From the NCBI GenBank assembly GCA_003280025.1, contig QCGD01000010.1, positions 1-58,454 on the forward strand: a DNA stretch of 58,454 bases, given 5' to 3'. This stretch comes from Prochlorococcus sp. AG-363-P06. GTDB lineage: Bacteria > Cyanobacteriota > Cyanobacteriia > PCC-6307 > Cyanobiaceae. Positions 26,737 through 36,183 of the stretch are shown here, one piece after another. A program made the translations under genes and the position numbers. The notes under the pieces are model-generated. The model ran no database searches. It had not been told where the DNA came from and saw only the letters and a program-made list of their open reading frames with translations. The stretch's first letter is position 1. Every line of letters begins with the position of its first letter.

Positions 26737-28728
26737 ATGCAATCACGTACTAATTCAACAATTAATAGATCTCAAAATAACTCGTCAGGATCTAAAAGTA
26801 ATATTCCAGCCTTAAGGGTGATACCTCTAGGAGGCTTGCATGAAATTGGAAAAAATACTTGTGTGTTTGAATATGGCGATGAACTAATGCTAGTTGATGC
26901 AGGCCTGGCTTTCCCTTCTGATGGCATGCATGGTGTAAACGTTGTGATGCCTGATACAACTTTCTTAAGAGAAAATCAAAGAAGAATAAAAGGAATGATA
27001 GTAACTCATGGCCATGAAGATCATATTGGTGGTATTTCTCATCATCTCAAGCATTTTAATATTCCAATTATTTACGGTCCTAGGCTAGCGATGTCAATGC
27101 TAAGAGGAAAAATGGAGGAGGCAGGAGTATCAGATAGGACGACTATACAAACTGTAAATCCAAGGGATGTAGTAAAAGTTGGTCAACATTTTTCAGTTGA
27201 ATTTATTCGAAATACTCATTCAATTTGTGATAGTTTCTCTTTGGCAGTAACAACACCAGTTGGAACAGTGATTTTTACTGGTGATTTTAAATTTGATCAT
27301 ATGCCAATTGATGGAGAGCAATTTGATATTGAAAGAATGACTTATTACGGAGAGAAAGGTGTTTTATGTATGTTTAGTGATTCTACTAATGCAGAAGTCC
27401 CTGGTTTTTGTCCTTCGGAAAAAACTATTTATCCTTCTTTGGAAAAACACATTGCTGAAGCAAAAGAACGTGTAATTATCACAACTTTTGCTAGTTCTGT
27501 CCATAGAGTAACAATGTGCTTAGAGTTGGCAATGAAACACGGTAGAAAGGTTGGTTTGTTGGGACGTTCAATGATCAATGTTATTGCTAAAGCTAGAGAC
27601 ATCGGTTATATGAAATGTCCTGATGATCTTTTTGTGCCAATTAAGCAAATAAGAGATTTACCAGATAGAGAAACTTTATTATTAATGACTGGCAGTCAAG
27701 GTGAACCTTTGGCTGCCTTGAGTAGAATATCTCGAGGTGAGCACCAACATGTTCGTCTTAAAACTACTGATACTGTTATCTTTTCAGCGAGTCCAATCCC
27801 TGGAAATACCATATCAGTTGTTAATACAATAGATAGATTAATGAAACTAGGAGCTAAAGTTGTTTATGGCAAAGGTGAAAATATACATGTTTCTGGACAT
27901 GGTTTCCAAGAAGATCAGAAATTAATGTTGGCTCTAGCTAAGCCTAAATTTTTTGTACCTGTTCATGGAGAACATAGAATGCTTGTTTCTCACGGCAAAA
28001 GCGCACAAATCATGGGCGTACCAAAAGATAATATTTTAATTATTGAGAATGGAGATGTTGTTGAATTAACTCCTAATTCTATACAAAAAGGAGATCCTGT
28101 AAAAGCTGGTGTTGAATTGCTTGATAATTCAAGAAATGGAATAGTTGATGCTCGCGTTTTAAAAGAGAGGCAGCAACTAGCAGGTGATGGTGTTGTAACT
28201 GTTTTATCAGCTATTAGTACAGATGGGAAAATGGTTGCTCCACCAAGAGTTAATTTAAGAGGAGTTATTACTACTGCAGAACCAAGAAAAATGTCTATGT
28301 GGACTGAGCGGGAAATTAGCTGGGTTTTAGAAAATCGATGGAAACAATTATCTAGGCAAACTGGACCAAATAATTTTGAAGTTGATTGGATTGGTGTGCA
28401 GAGAGAAATTGAAAATGGTTTAAGTAGGAGAATGAGAAGAGAATTACAAGTAGAACCATTGATTCTCTGTTTAGTACAACCTGCTCCAAGTGGAACTCGT
28501 GCTTATATTCCAAAGATCACTGATGATAATAATTTTCCCAATAGGAATAGAAATAATCAAAATTTCCCCAAAAAATCAAATAATAATAATTTAAGTAATT
28601 CAAAAAATTCCAAAGATCTGAATAGCCAAAAGAATTCAAAAGTTATAAAAAATTCATCAGTGAATACTGATAATGAAGAATCTTTTGAAGGAAGAACTAG
28701 AAGACGAAGATCTGCTATGACATCTTAA
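26737..28728 (+). CDS. rnj: ribonuclease J
   Basis: RNase J is a metallo-beta-lactamase/beta-CASP nuclease for mRNA decay and rRNA processing. The zinc motif HGHEDHIGG is near residues 90-98, with GDFKFDH downstream, and the beta-CASP segments include TTFASSVHR, LMTGSQGEPLAAL and VHVSGHG-like IHVSGHG. The C-terminal domain ends in an Asn/Lys-rich low-complexity stretch and an Arg cluster, GRTRRRRSAMTS (see findings). The gene order asd-dapA-rnj is common in cyanobacteria. Its end overlaps tilS by four bases. Confidence 0.95.
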   Translation: MQSRTNSTINRSQNNSSGSKSNIPALRVIPLGGLHEIGKNTCVFEYGDELMLVDAGLAFPSDGMHGVNVVMPDTTFLRENQRRIKGMIVTHGHEDHIGGISHHLKHFNIPIIYGPRLAMSMLRGKMEEAGVSDRTTIQTVNPRDVVKVGQHFSVEFIRNTHSICDSFSLAVTTPVGTVIFTGDFKFDHMPIDGEQFDIERMTYYGEKGVLCMFSDSTNAEVPGFCPSEKTIYPSLEKHIAEAKERVIITTFASSVHRVTMCLELAMKHGRKVGLLGRSMINVIAKARDIGYMKCPDDLFVPIKQIRDLPDRETLLLMTGSQGEPLAALSRISRGEHQHVRLKTTDTVIFSASPIPGNTISVVNTIDRLMKLGAKVVYGKGENIHVSGHGFQEDQKLMLALAKPKFFVPVHGEHRMLVSHGKSAQIMGVPKDNILIIENGDVVELTPNSIQKGDPVKAGVELLDNSRNGIVDARVLKERQQLAGDGVVTVLSAISTDGKMVAPPRVNLRGVITTAEPRKMSMWTEREISWVLENRWKQLSRQTGPNNFEVDWIGVQREIENGLSRRMRRELQVEPLILCLVQPAPSGTRAYIPKITDDNNFPNRNRNNQNFPKKSNNNNLSNSKNSKDLNSQKNSKVIKNSSVNTDNEESFEGRTRRRRSAMTS

Positions 28729-29732
28729 CTTTTGTCAAAGTTTATAAAATTTTTATCCCAAGTAATTTTTAATCCTTCAGGTAAATCTATTTGACCCGTA
28801 TTTTTTTTAAAAATTGAAGATGCTAAATATGCTAAATTTTTGGAACTTACTTGTTTTTTGCACTTTTCCCTCAGAAATCTATTTAAAATAGTTGATCTTG
28901 CTTCTAGGCATAGGCTATTTAATAGAATCCTGTTAACGCCTTGTTTATCTTTGCAATTTAGATATGCCAGCTTGCTAAGATCATTTCGTTCATTATTATA
29001 GCTGCTCATTTCTTTGGCAAAATTATTAATTCTTGCAGAACAACCAGGATAGATACTCTCTAAAGTAGGAATAACTTTGTGCCTGATTAAATTTCTCTTT
29101 ATTCTAAGATCAGAGTTTGTAGGATCCTCCCAGACTGGTATATTCATTTGTTTACAGAATTCCTTTGTGTCTTCTCTACTAAAAATTAATATTGGTCTTA
29201 TTAAAAAAATTTTACTCTCTAGTAATCTTTTGCTTTTCATATGACTCAGTCCTCCATAACTGCTTCCTCTAGCTAAATTGAGAATAAATGTTTCTGCATT
29301 ATCAGTATTCGTATGGCCAGTTAATAAGTAGATATTATTTTTTGTTTCATTGCCAATTAATAATTTCTTTGCTCTTTCACTTAATTTTTTATATCTCCAA
29401 TCCCTTGCTTTTTCTTCAGAAGAAACATCTTTTTTCTTAGCTTGATCTGAAGAAAATGAAATATTATTTTTCTCGCAATAACTTTTTAATTCGAGTGCAT
29501 ATTTGGTTGACTTTTCGTGCCACTGATGATCTCCATGCCAAACACTGATGGACCAATTATATTTTTTCTTCAAATCGTTGATTAGGTGAAGTAAGCTCAT
29601 TGAGTCTTGACCTCCTGAAACTGCTATTAAAAGATTTGCTCCTTCAGGAATTAATTTATTACCCAAAATCTCCTTATGAAGAAGATGATGCCATGATGTC
29701 CAATTTGTTTGACTAGAGTTTTTATTAGACAT
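28725..29732 (-). CDS. tilS: TilS, tRNA(Ile)-lysidine synthase
   Basis: TilS converts C34 of the CAU-anticodon isoleucine tRNA to lysidine, switching it to read AUA; this matters in an AT-rich genome. The PP-loop ATPase motif SGGQDS is at residues 39-44. Other family segments are LTGHTNTDNAETFILNLARGS and WEDPTNSD. The length of 335 residues is the short form without the full C-terminal domains of E. coli TilS. It converges on rnj with a four-base overlap. Confidence 0.94.
   Translation of the reverse strand: MSNKNSSQTNWTSWHHLLHKEILGNKLIPEGANLLIAVSGGQDSMSLLHLINDLKKKYNWSISVWHGDHQWHEKSTKYALELKSYCEKNNISFSSDQAKKKDVSSEEKARDWRYKKLSERAKKLLIGNETKNNIYLLTGHTNTDNAETFILNLARGSSYGGLSHMKSKRLLESKIFLIRPILIFSREDTKEFCKQMNIPVWEDPTNSDLRIKRNLIRHKVIPTLESIYPGCSARINNFAKEMSSYNNERNDLSKLAYLNCKDKQGVNRILLNSLCLEARSTILNRFLREKCKKQVSSKNLAYLASSIFKKNTGQIDLPEGLKITWDKNFINFDKS
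28727..28742. terminator. possible bidirectional hairpin at the rnj/tilS junction
   Basis: AACTTT (28727-28732) pairs with AAAGTT (28737-28742) around a TGTC loop. Both stop codons overlap or touch the 5' arm. The stem is short and AT-rich, so the call is tentative. Confidence 0.3.
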
Positions 29733-29817
29733 TGTGTGTTGCTCAGATAATATTTTTTAAAAAATGCACTGTTTTACTAAAACAATGTCACAATCGGGTA
29801 ATAAATATATTAGGTCA

Positions 29818-30594
29818 ATGAGTAAGATTAATTTTTTGCCAAAAACAATTAAAGAAGAGTTGAGAAGTAAATCTTTACTAAAAGTTATTTCTGGATTAAA
29901 TAATTTTGAAGTTCAATCTGTCAAAACAATTTCTGAGGCTGCTTCTTTAGGTGGTGCCGATCTTGTAGATATTGCTTGTAAACCTCAACTTGTTGAGACT
30001 GCAATAAAGATTTCAGAATTACCTGTTTGCGTAAGTTCTGTGGAACCTAAACTTTTTCTAGATTGTGTTAAGGCAGGAGCATCTCTAATTGAAATAGGAA
30101 ATTACGATACTTTTTACGCTCAAGGGATTACTTTCTCAGATACAAAAGTTTTGAATCTTTGTAAAGAGACTAGGGATTTGTTCCCTAATACACCTCTATC
30201 AGTAACTGTTCCTCATACTATTCCCATTGATCAACAAGTTGATTTAGCAATTCAATTAGTAAGCGAAGATGTTGATATTATCCAAACTGAAGGAGGTACA
30301 AGTTCTATGCCTTATTCATTAGGAATACAAGGCTTTTTAGAAAAGGCAGTACCAACACTAGCAGCTACTTACGCCATACATGAAGAATTTGAGAAACAAT
30401 CTATCCATATTCCAATTATGAGTGCATCAGGATTAAGTCAGGTTACTTGTTCAATGGCAATCTCTTGTGGTGCTTCTGCTGTTGGTGTGGGATCTGTTGT
30501 TAATAAACTAGATAATTTAGTATCAATGATAGCTGTTGTAAGGGGCTTAAAGGAATCATTGAGAAAAGCAATAATTTCAGAAAAAATTTCTTAA
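29818..30594 (+). CDS. ycf23: Ycf23/DUF561 TIM-barrel-like protein
   Basis: This matches the conserved cyanobacterial and plastid Ycf23 family (DUF561). Characteristic segments are LLKVISGLNNF at the N-terminus, AASLGGADLVDIAC, PVCVSSVEP, VDIIQTEGGTSS and SCGASAVGVGSVVNKL; the repeated beta-alpha pattern and terminal phosphate-binding-like GVGS suggest a TIM barrel. The function is not known. The frame opens at ATG 29764, but ATG 29818 (MSKINFLPK) places the conserved ISGLNNF at the distance usual for the family and is preferred. uvrB follows after 24 bases. Confidence 0.85.
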   Translation: MSKINFLPKTIKEELRSKSLLKVISGLNNFEVQSVKTISEAASLGGADLVDIACKPQLVETAIKISELPVCVSSVEPKLFLDCVKAGASLIEIGNYDTFYAQGITFSDTKVLNLCKETRDLFPNTPLSVTVPHTIPIDQQVDLAIQLVSEDVDIIQTEGGTSSMPYSLGIQGFLEKAVPTLAATYAIHEEFEKQSIHIPIMSASGLSQVTCSMAISCGASAVGVGSVVNKLDNLVSMIAVVRGLKESLRKAIISEKIS

Positions 30595-30618
30595 GATATA
30601 TAAATCTTCAGTTATTAA

Positions 30619-32658
30619 ATGAATAACTATAAGCTTCAAGCCCCATATGAGCCAAATGGAGATCAACCTGAAGCTATTAAAAAATTAGTTGGTGGAGTTA
30701 ATAGTGGGAAAGAGTTTCAAACCCTTCTTGGCGCTACAGGGACTGGTAAAACATTTACTATTGCTAATGTAATACATCAAACGGGAAGACCAGCACTTGT
30801 ATTGGCTCACAATAAAACTTTGGCAGCACAATTATGTAATGAATTAAGGGAGTTTTTCCCGAAAAATGCTGTTGAATATTTTATTTCTTATTATGATTAT
30901 TACCAGCCTGAAGCTTATGTACCAGTAAGCGACACCTATATTGCAAAGACTGCTTCAATTAATGAAGAGATAGATATGCTTAGGCATTCTGCAACTCGCT
31001 CTTTATTTGAGAGGAAAGATGTTATTGTTGTTGCGTCTATAAGTTGTATTTATGGTCTTGGTATACCAAGTGAATATTTAAAAGCTGCCGTTAAATTTGA
31101 AGTTGGAAAGTCTATAAATTTACGTTCTTCTTTAAGAGCACTTGTTGAAAATCAATATACAAGAAATGATATAGAAATTAGTAGAGGTAGATTTAGGATT
31201 AAAGGAGATGTTTTAGAAATAGGCCCAGCTTATGAGGATAGATTAATAAGAATTGAATTATTTGGCGATGATATTGAGGCAATTCGATATGTCGATCCAT
31301 TGACTGGTGAGATTCTTGAAAGTCTTGAACAAGTTAGTGTTTATCCAGCAAAGCATTTTGTCACGCCAAAAGAAAGACTTGCAAATGCAATTAGTGCAAT
31401 TAGAAGTGAATTAAAAACTCAAATGGATAAATTTACTTATGAAGGGAAATTATTAGAGGCGCAACGTTTAGAGCAACGAACTAAATATGATTTAGAAATG
31501 CTGAAAGAAGTTGGTTATTGTAATGGAGTTGAAAATTATGCTCGTCATTTGTCAGGAAGAGCAGAAGGAACTCCTCCAGAATGTCTAATAGATTATTTCC
31601 CAAAAGATTGGTTGCTAGTAGTGGATGAGAGTCATGTAACATGTCCACAATTACAGGCTATGTATAACGGTGATCAATCTAGGAAAAAAGTATTAATAGA
31701 TCATGGATTTAGATTGCCAAGTGCTGCAGATAATAGACCTTTAAAATGCGAAGAGTTTTGGGAGAAATCTAAACAGACGTTATTTATTAGTGCAACTCCT
31801 GGTCAATGGGAGTTAGATAAATGTCACGGTGAGTTTGTTGAGCAAGTGATAAGACCAACTGGAGTTCTCGATCCTATTATTGATGTCAGACCTAGTGATG
31901 GACAAATAGAGGATCTTTTAGCAGAAATAAGAATTAGAGCGAAAAAAAATCAACGAGTTCTAGTAACTACTCTTACTAAGAGAATGGCAGAAGATCTAAC
32001 AGACTTTTTATCGGAAAATAAAGTAAGAGTTAGATATTTGCATTCTGAAATTCACTCAATAGAAAGAATTGAGATTATCCAAGATCTTAGAATGGGTGAA
32101 TATGATGTTTTGGTAGGAGTGAATTTGTTAAGAGAAGGTCTTGATCTGCCTGAAGTTTCATTAGTAGCAATTTTAGATGCTGATAAAGAAGGTTTTTTGA
32201 GGGCAGAAAGATCATTAATACAAACAATTGGAAGAGCTGCAAGACATGTTGAAGGTGTTGCCTTACTTTATGCAGATAACTTTACAGACTCTATGAAAAG
32301 AGCTATATCTGAAACTGAAAGAAGGAGAACTATCCAAGAAAAATATAATCAGATTAATGGTATTATTCCAAAACCTGCAGGTAAAAAAATAGAAAATTCA
32401 ATATTATCTTTTTTAGAACTATCTAGAAAATTAGATGGAGGTGGGTTATCTAAAGATTTCATAAATATAGTGAATGAAAAAACAGACTCAATACTAAATT
32501 CTAGCGATAACCAATGTTTACTTGAAGAAATGCCAGAATTAATAGATAAGTTAGAAGTAAAAATGAAAGATGCTGCAAAAGAATTGAATTTTGAAGAGGC
32601 AGCAAGTTTTCGAGATAGAATTAAAAAGTTAAGGCAAAAATTAATAAGAAATAGTTAA
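30619..32658 (+). CDS. uvrB: UvrB, excision nuclease subunit B
   Basis: UvrB verifies DNA damage and recruits UvrC in nucleotide excision repair. The Walker A motif [10 protein letters not shown] is near residues 39-48, the beta-hairpin segment [12 protein letters not shown] follows, and the helicase motifs VVDESH and QTIGRAARH are present. A C-terminal UVR domain (about 635-675, [13 protein letters not shown]) contacts UvrC. The 679-residue length is normal. It probably shares a transcript with ycf23 and converges with lysC. Confidence 0.98.
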   Translation: MNNYKLQAPYEPNGDQPEAIKKLVGGVNSGKEFQTLLGATGTGKTFTIANVIHQTGRPALVLAHNKTLAAQLCNELREFFPKNAVEYFISYYDYYQPEAYVPVSDTYIAKTASINEEIDMLRHSATRSLFERKDVIVVASISCIYGLGIPSEYLKAAVKFEVGKSINLRSSLRALVENQYTRNDIEISRGRFRIKGDVLEIGPAYEDRLIRIELFGDDIEAIRYVDPLTGEILESLEQVSVYPAKHFVTPKERLANAISAIRSELKTQMDKFTYEGKLLEAQRLEQRTKYDLEMLKEVGYCNGVENYARHLSGRAEGTPPECLIDYFPKDWLLVVDESHVTCPQLQAMYNGDQSRKKVLIDHGFRLPSAADNRPLKCEEFWEKSKQTLFISATPGQWELDKCHGEFVEQVIRPTGVLDPIIDVRPSDGQIEDLLAEIRIRAKKNQRVLVTTLTKRMAEDLTDFLSENKVRVRYLHSEIHSIERIEIIQDLRMGEYDVLVGVNLLREGLDLPEVSLVAILDADKEGFLRAERSLIQTIGRAARHVEGVALLYADNFTDSMKRAISETERRRTIQEKYNQINGIIPKPAGKKIENSILSFLELSRKLDGGGLSKDFINIVNEKTDSILNSSDNQCLLEEMPELIDKLEVKMKDAAKELNFEEAASFRDRIKKLRQKLIRNS

Positions 32659-32676
32659 ATAATTACATTTATTTCT
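32647..32676. terminator. possible hairpin at the uvrB/lysC junction
   Basis: AGAAATA (32647-32653) is complementary to TATTTCT (32670-32676), with both stop codons between or within the arms. The stem is AT-rich and the loop is long (16 bases), so this is weak support for a shared terminator. Confidence 0.25.
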
Positions 32677-34429
32677 CTAATTCAAAATGATTATGAATAG
32701 CATTTACTGCTGCGTCGCAATCTTTTTCTAAAACGATACAAGATGTTCTGATCTCACTAGTAGCAATCATTTCAATATTGATATTTTTTTTAGCCAGTGC
32801 TCTAAATATTTTCCCTGCTGTTCCAACCTTAAAAGCCATTCCAGTACCTACTGCGCTAACTTTTGCTATTGCAGGGCCATCTTCTATAAATGATCCGGGT
32901 AGTTTTTTTGTTAAGGAATCAAAAATTGCGTCAGCCTTTTGCCTATCCTGCTTGTTCATGGTAAAACTGATATCTTTAGTATTTTGAGAAGTGATTCTTT
33001 CTGATTGAACAATAGTGTCAAAAATTAAATTATTTTCTGCTAGAGCTAAACATATGGAAGCAGCCACACCTGGTTTGTCAGGTAAGTTTCTAAAACTAAC
33101 TTGCACTTGGTTTTTATCTAAAGCAATTCCTCTTACTTCAGGCTGATCTTGTCTTTTATATAATGGATTAACAAATATTTGTGTATCTGATAGTTTAAAT
33201 TTCTCTCCAACAAATCTAATGGCTTTTGGAATATTATTGACTTCAATCACGCAGCTCACTTTAATTTCGCTAGTAGCTATTAATCTTACATTGATATTTG
33301 CTTGGGATAAAGTATCAAATAAATCAGCTGATACACTAGGCCTACCCATTATTCCTGCACCCTGAATACTTAATTTAGTCATTTTTGTTTTGAAATTATA
33401 TTCACCACCTAATTGATTAGTTATCAGTTCACATTGCTCAATTGTTTTTGTTAGATCAGATTCATTGACAGTAAATGTTATATCGTTACTATTGCCATCA
33501 TTAGTAGCTTGAATGATTAAATCAACATTGATTTTTACTTCTGATAGCGTTTCAAATATTTGCGCAGCAATGCCAGGTCTATCAGGAAGCCTTGAAATGC
33601 TGAAGACTGCTTGATTTTCTAAGACTTCAAGACTATTAACAGTTTTGGTTAATTCTAAGCTTCCTCTTTTTAGTGGTAAGGGTTTAATGTGACTATGTAA
33701 CAGAGTGCCACTTAACTCGCTTTCACTTGATTTTACAAATAATTTAATTCCATAATTGCGAGCTATTTCAACGGCTCTTGGATGAAGAACTGAAGCGCCA
33801 ACGCTAGCCAGTTCTAACATTTCTTCACAACTAATTTCATTTAAGAGTTTTGCATTAGGTACTATTCTTGGATCAGTAGTTAGAACTCCTGGAACGTCAG
33901 TATAAATTTCGCAAGTTTCAGCACCCAGTGCTGTTGATAAAGCAACTGCAGAAGTATCTGAACCACCTCTTCCTAAAGTTGTGATTTCCATTGATCCAGT
34001 ATGGCTAAGAGTTGCACCTTGAAACCCAGCGACTACTACTACGTAGCCTTGATCTAAATAGTTTTTGATTCGTTCTGTTTTGATATCAAGAATTCTTGCT
34101 TTCCCATGTATCGATTCAGTAGTGATTCCTACCTGGCTTCCCGTCATAGAGATGGCAGGTATCCCACATTCATTTAATGACATTGAAAGAAGAGCAATGC
34201 TTACTTGCTCTCCAGTTGACAGAAGCATATCTAATTCTCTGCTATTTGGATTACTGCTTATTGATTCTGCTAAGTGATTTAAGTCATTTGTAGTATTACC
34301 CATTGCTGAAACCACTACAACAATCTCATTACCAGCTTCCTTGCTTTGACAAATACTATGTGCAATAGCCTGGATTTTTTTAACATCTCCTACTGACGTT
34401 CCGCCAAATTTCTTGATTAGTAAAGCCAT
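32669..34429 (-). CDS. lysC: aspartate kinase with four ACT domains
   Basis: LysC phosphorylates aspartate, the entry to the lysine/threonine/methionine family. The kinase domain (about 1-230) starts KKFGGTSVGD and has TTLGRGGSDTSAVALS. It is followed by four ACT regulatory domains in tandem, at roughly 262-330, 345-415, 430-500 and 510-580, where SRLPDRPGIAAQIF and FRNLPDKPGVAASI mark related copies. This 586-residue, four-ACT form is characteristic of cyanobacteria and implies allosteric control by lysine and threonine. asd and dapA, which act next, lie in the same window but in a separate operon. Confidence 0.96.
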   Translation of the reverse strand: MALLIKKFGGTSVGDVKKIQAIAHSICQSKEAGNEIVVVVSAMGNTTNDLNHLAESISSNPNSRELDMLLSTGEQVSIALLSMSLNECGIPAISMTGSQVGITTESIHGKARILDIKTERIKNYLDQGYVVVVAGFQGATLSHTGSMEITTLGRGGSDTSAVALSTALGAETCEIYTDVPGVLTTDPRIVPNAKLLNEISCEEMLELASVGASVLHPRAVEIARNYGIKLFVKSSESELSGTLLHSHIKPLPLKRGSLELTKTVNSLEVLENQAVFSISRLPDRPGIAAQIFETLSEVKINVDLIIQATNDGNSNDITFTVNESDLTKTIEQCELITNQLGGEYNFKTKMTKLSIQGAGIMGRPSVSADLFDTLSQANINVRLIATSEIKVSCVIEVNNIPKAIRFVGEKFKLSDTQIFVNPLYKRQDQPEVRGIALDKNQVQVSFRNLPDKPGVAASICLALAENNLIFDTIVQSERITSQNTKDISFTMNKQDRQKADAIFDSLTKKLPGSFIEDGPAIAKVSAVGTGMAFKVGTAGKIFRALAKKNINIEMIATSEIRTSCIVLEKDCDAAVNAIHNHFELEK

Positions 34430-34468
34430 ATTTAAATCATAATATAAATACTTAAACTTAAAATTTGG

Positions 34469-35470
34469 TTAACTTAAGTTCATTAGATTTTCAATAAAAA
34501 CATTAATAGGATTATTGCCTCTTTTGAGCAATGATTCAATATTCAATAAATTACTCATTAAATTTATCAAATACTCTTGTGATGTATTCTTTATCTTTTT
34601 TCTTATAAAAAAGATTCTTTTTGGATTAGTAATATTTGCAAGATTACATATTTTATCTAGGTCCTCTTCTCTAGAATTGTTTGATAACTTAATTATGGCA
34701 TGTATTCTGATTTGACTTATTAAACCTGCATTGAGTCTCAAAGCAGGTTCTCCTTTGCATAATAGATACTGTATTTCAATAAGACTTTGTTTAATATTTT
34801 TTTCTAAAAGAAGATCAATTATTTTAAAGATGTTTGATTGATGATCATTAAATATTTTTTTTACATCATTATTTTTTAAACAAAGTTTTGCATTTTCATC
34901 ATTTGCTAATGCAGTGAGATATATTTTTGCTTTAGCTAATTCGTTAATTAATTTGACACTATCATTTCCTACTGAATCAATTATTAACTCAGCTGTATTT
35001 TTATCAAGGGAGATATCCATTTCTTTTGCTGCATCTTCTAGATACCTTTTTTGACCTTGATAATCCCAAATATCTGGTAACGAAAATGATTTTTCAATAG
35101 CTACATTTTCTTTTATAAGTTTTTTAATAAATTTAGTACTCTTTAATCTGGAGTCTGGCTTCTTAATATTTTGCAAAATGAAATAGGTATTGCTTGGGAT
35201 ATTCATATAACTTTTTTCGAATTTAATTCTTAGGTCTTCATTTTTGATAGTAAAAATGGGATTGTTTTTCAAAATAACTATTCTTGCTCCATCACCTAAC
35301 GGAGGTGTGAGGATTTCCTCCATGGCCTTATTTATGTGATGTTCATCATCTCCATTTAGATTGGTAACATTTATTTCTTTCCAGACTTTTGATACTTTCT
35401 GATCAATTAATTGATGAATATATTTATTATGTGCACTTAAATCATTGCCCCATATTATTTGTATTGGCAT
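34469..35470 (-). CDS. holA: DNA polymerase III subunit delta
   Basis: HolA opens the beta clamp within the clamp-loader complex. The protein has the family start (IQIIWGNDLSAHNKYIHQLI), the middle AAA+-like part with LILDSVGND-like LIIDSVGNDSVKLINELAK near residues 162-182, and a helical C-terminal collar domain (KGEPALRLNAGLISQIR). HolA proteins diverge strongly, but the length of 333 residues and the pattern fit. It lies 39 bases upstream of lysC on the same strand and is divergent from cobH. Confidence 0.85.
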   Translation of the reverse strand: MPIQIIWGNDLSAHNKYIHQLIDQKVSKVWKEINVTNLNGDDEHHINKAMEEILTPPLGDGARIVILKNNPIFTIKNEDLRIKFEKSYMNIPSNTYFILQNIKKPDSRLKSTKFIKKLIKENVAIEKSFSLPDIWDYQGQKRYLEDAAKEMDISLDKNTAELIIDSVGNDSVKLINELAKAKIYLTALANDENAKLCLKNNDVKKIFNDHQSNIFKIIDLLLEKNIKQSLIEIQYLLCKGEPALRLNAGLISQIRIHAIIKLSNNSREEDLDKICNLANITNPKRIFFIRKKIKNTSQEYLINLMSNLLNIESLLKRGNNPINVFIENLMNLS

Positions 35471-35529
35471 ATTTGCTTAAAAAGAAGCTTATTCTAATTA
35501 TGCTTACTTTTAACTCAAATTAAAATTTA

Positions 35530-36153
35530 ATGATAAAAGATCATCCTATTTTCATAGAAAGTATTAATTTTATTCGGACTAATCTAGAAGCAAATGATTT
35601 TAATTATTTGGAAAATAAAGTTTTAGAAAGATTAGTTCATACTTCGGGAGACTTTAATATTCAAAATCTTTTAGAATTTAGTGAAGATGCTTGTGACAAT
35701 GCGATTCAATCCCTTAGACAAGGTGCACCAATATTAACTGACACTGACATGGCAGCGACAGCTATAAAATCAATGGCAAAAAATACGACAGGTAATATAG
35801 TGTATTCAGCTAAAAAATGGTTTCAAGATAATGCTTATTTAGGATCCACTAAAACTGCGTATGGAATTTTGAAAGGGTGGAAAGAATTATCTGATAAATA
35901 TATGGGAATTAAATCACCTATTGTCGTTATTGGAAGTTCACCCACAGCACTTATGGCTTTATTAGATCATTTAGATGATTCAAATAATTCTCCTAGTTTG
36001 ATTATTGGAATGCCAGTCGGTTTTATTGGGGTTGAAAAAAGTAAACAAAAATTGCTTGGAACTAATTATGCGAGGATAGTAGTCAATTCAACAAGAGGTG
36101 GAGCTGCAATGGCAGCAGCAACTGTTAATGCTTTGTTAAGAGAGTGTATTTGA
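35530..36153 (+). CDS. cobH: CobH, precorrin-8X methylmutase
   Basis: CobH/CbiC migrates the C-11 methyl to C-12 to give hydrogenobyrinate or cobyrinate in cobalamin (pseudocobalamin in cyanobacteria) synthesis. The catalytic His37 lies in LVHTSGDF. GAPILTDTDMAATAI, PTALMALLDHL, IIGMPVGFIGVEKSK and NSTRGGAAMAAATVNAL are diagnostic. The length of 207 residues is normal. It is a lone plus-strand gene between divergent holA and convergent mutS. Confidence 0.96.
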   Translation: MIKDHPIFIESINFIRTNLEANDFNYLENKVLERLVHTSGDFNIQNLLEFSEDACDNAIQSLRQGAPILTDTDMAATAIKSMAKNTTGNIVYSAKKWFQDNAYLGSTKTAYGILKGWKELSDKYMGIKSPIVVIGSSPTALMALLDHLDDSNNSPSLIIGMPVGFIGVEKSKQKLLGTNYARIVVNSTRGGAAMAAATVNALLRECI

Positions 36154-36183
36154 CTGGAATATTTTTTAAGATAATTTTACAAA

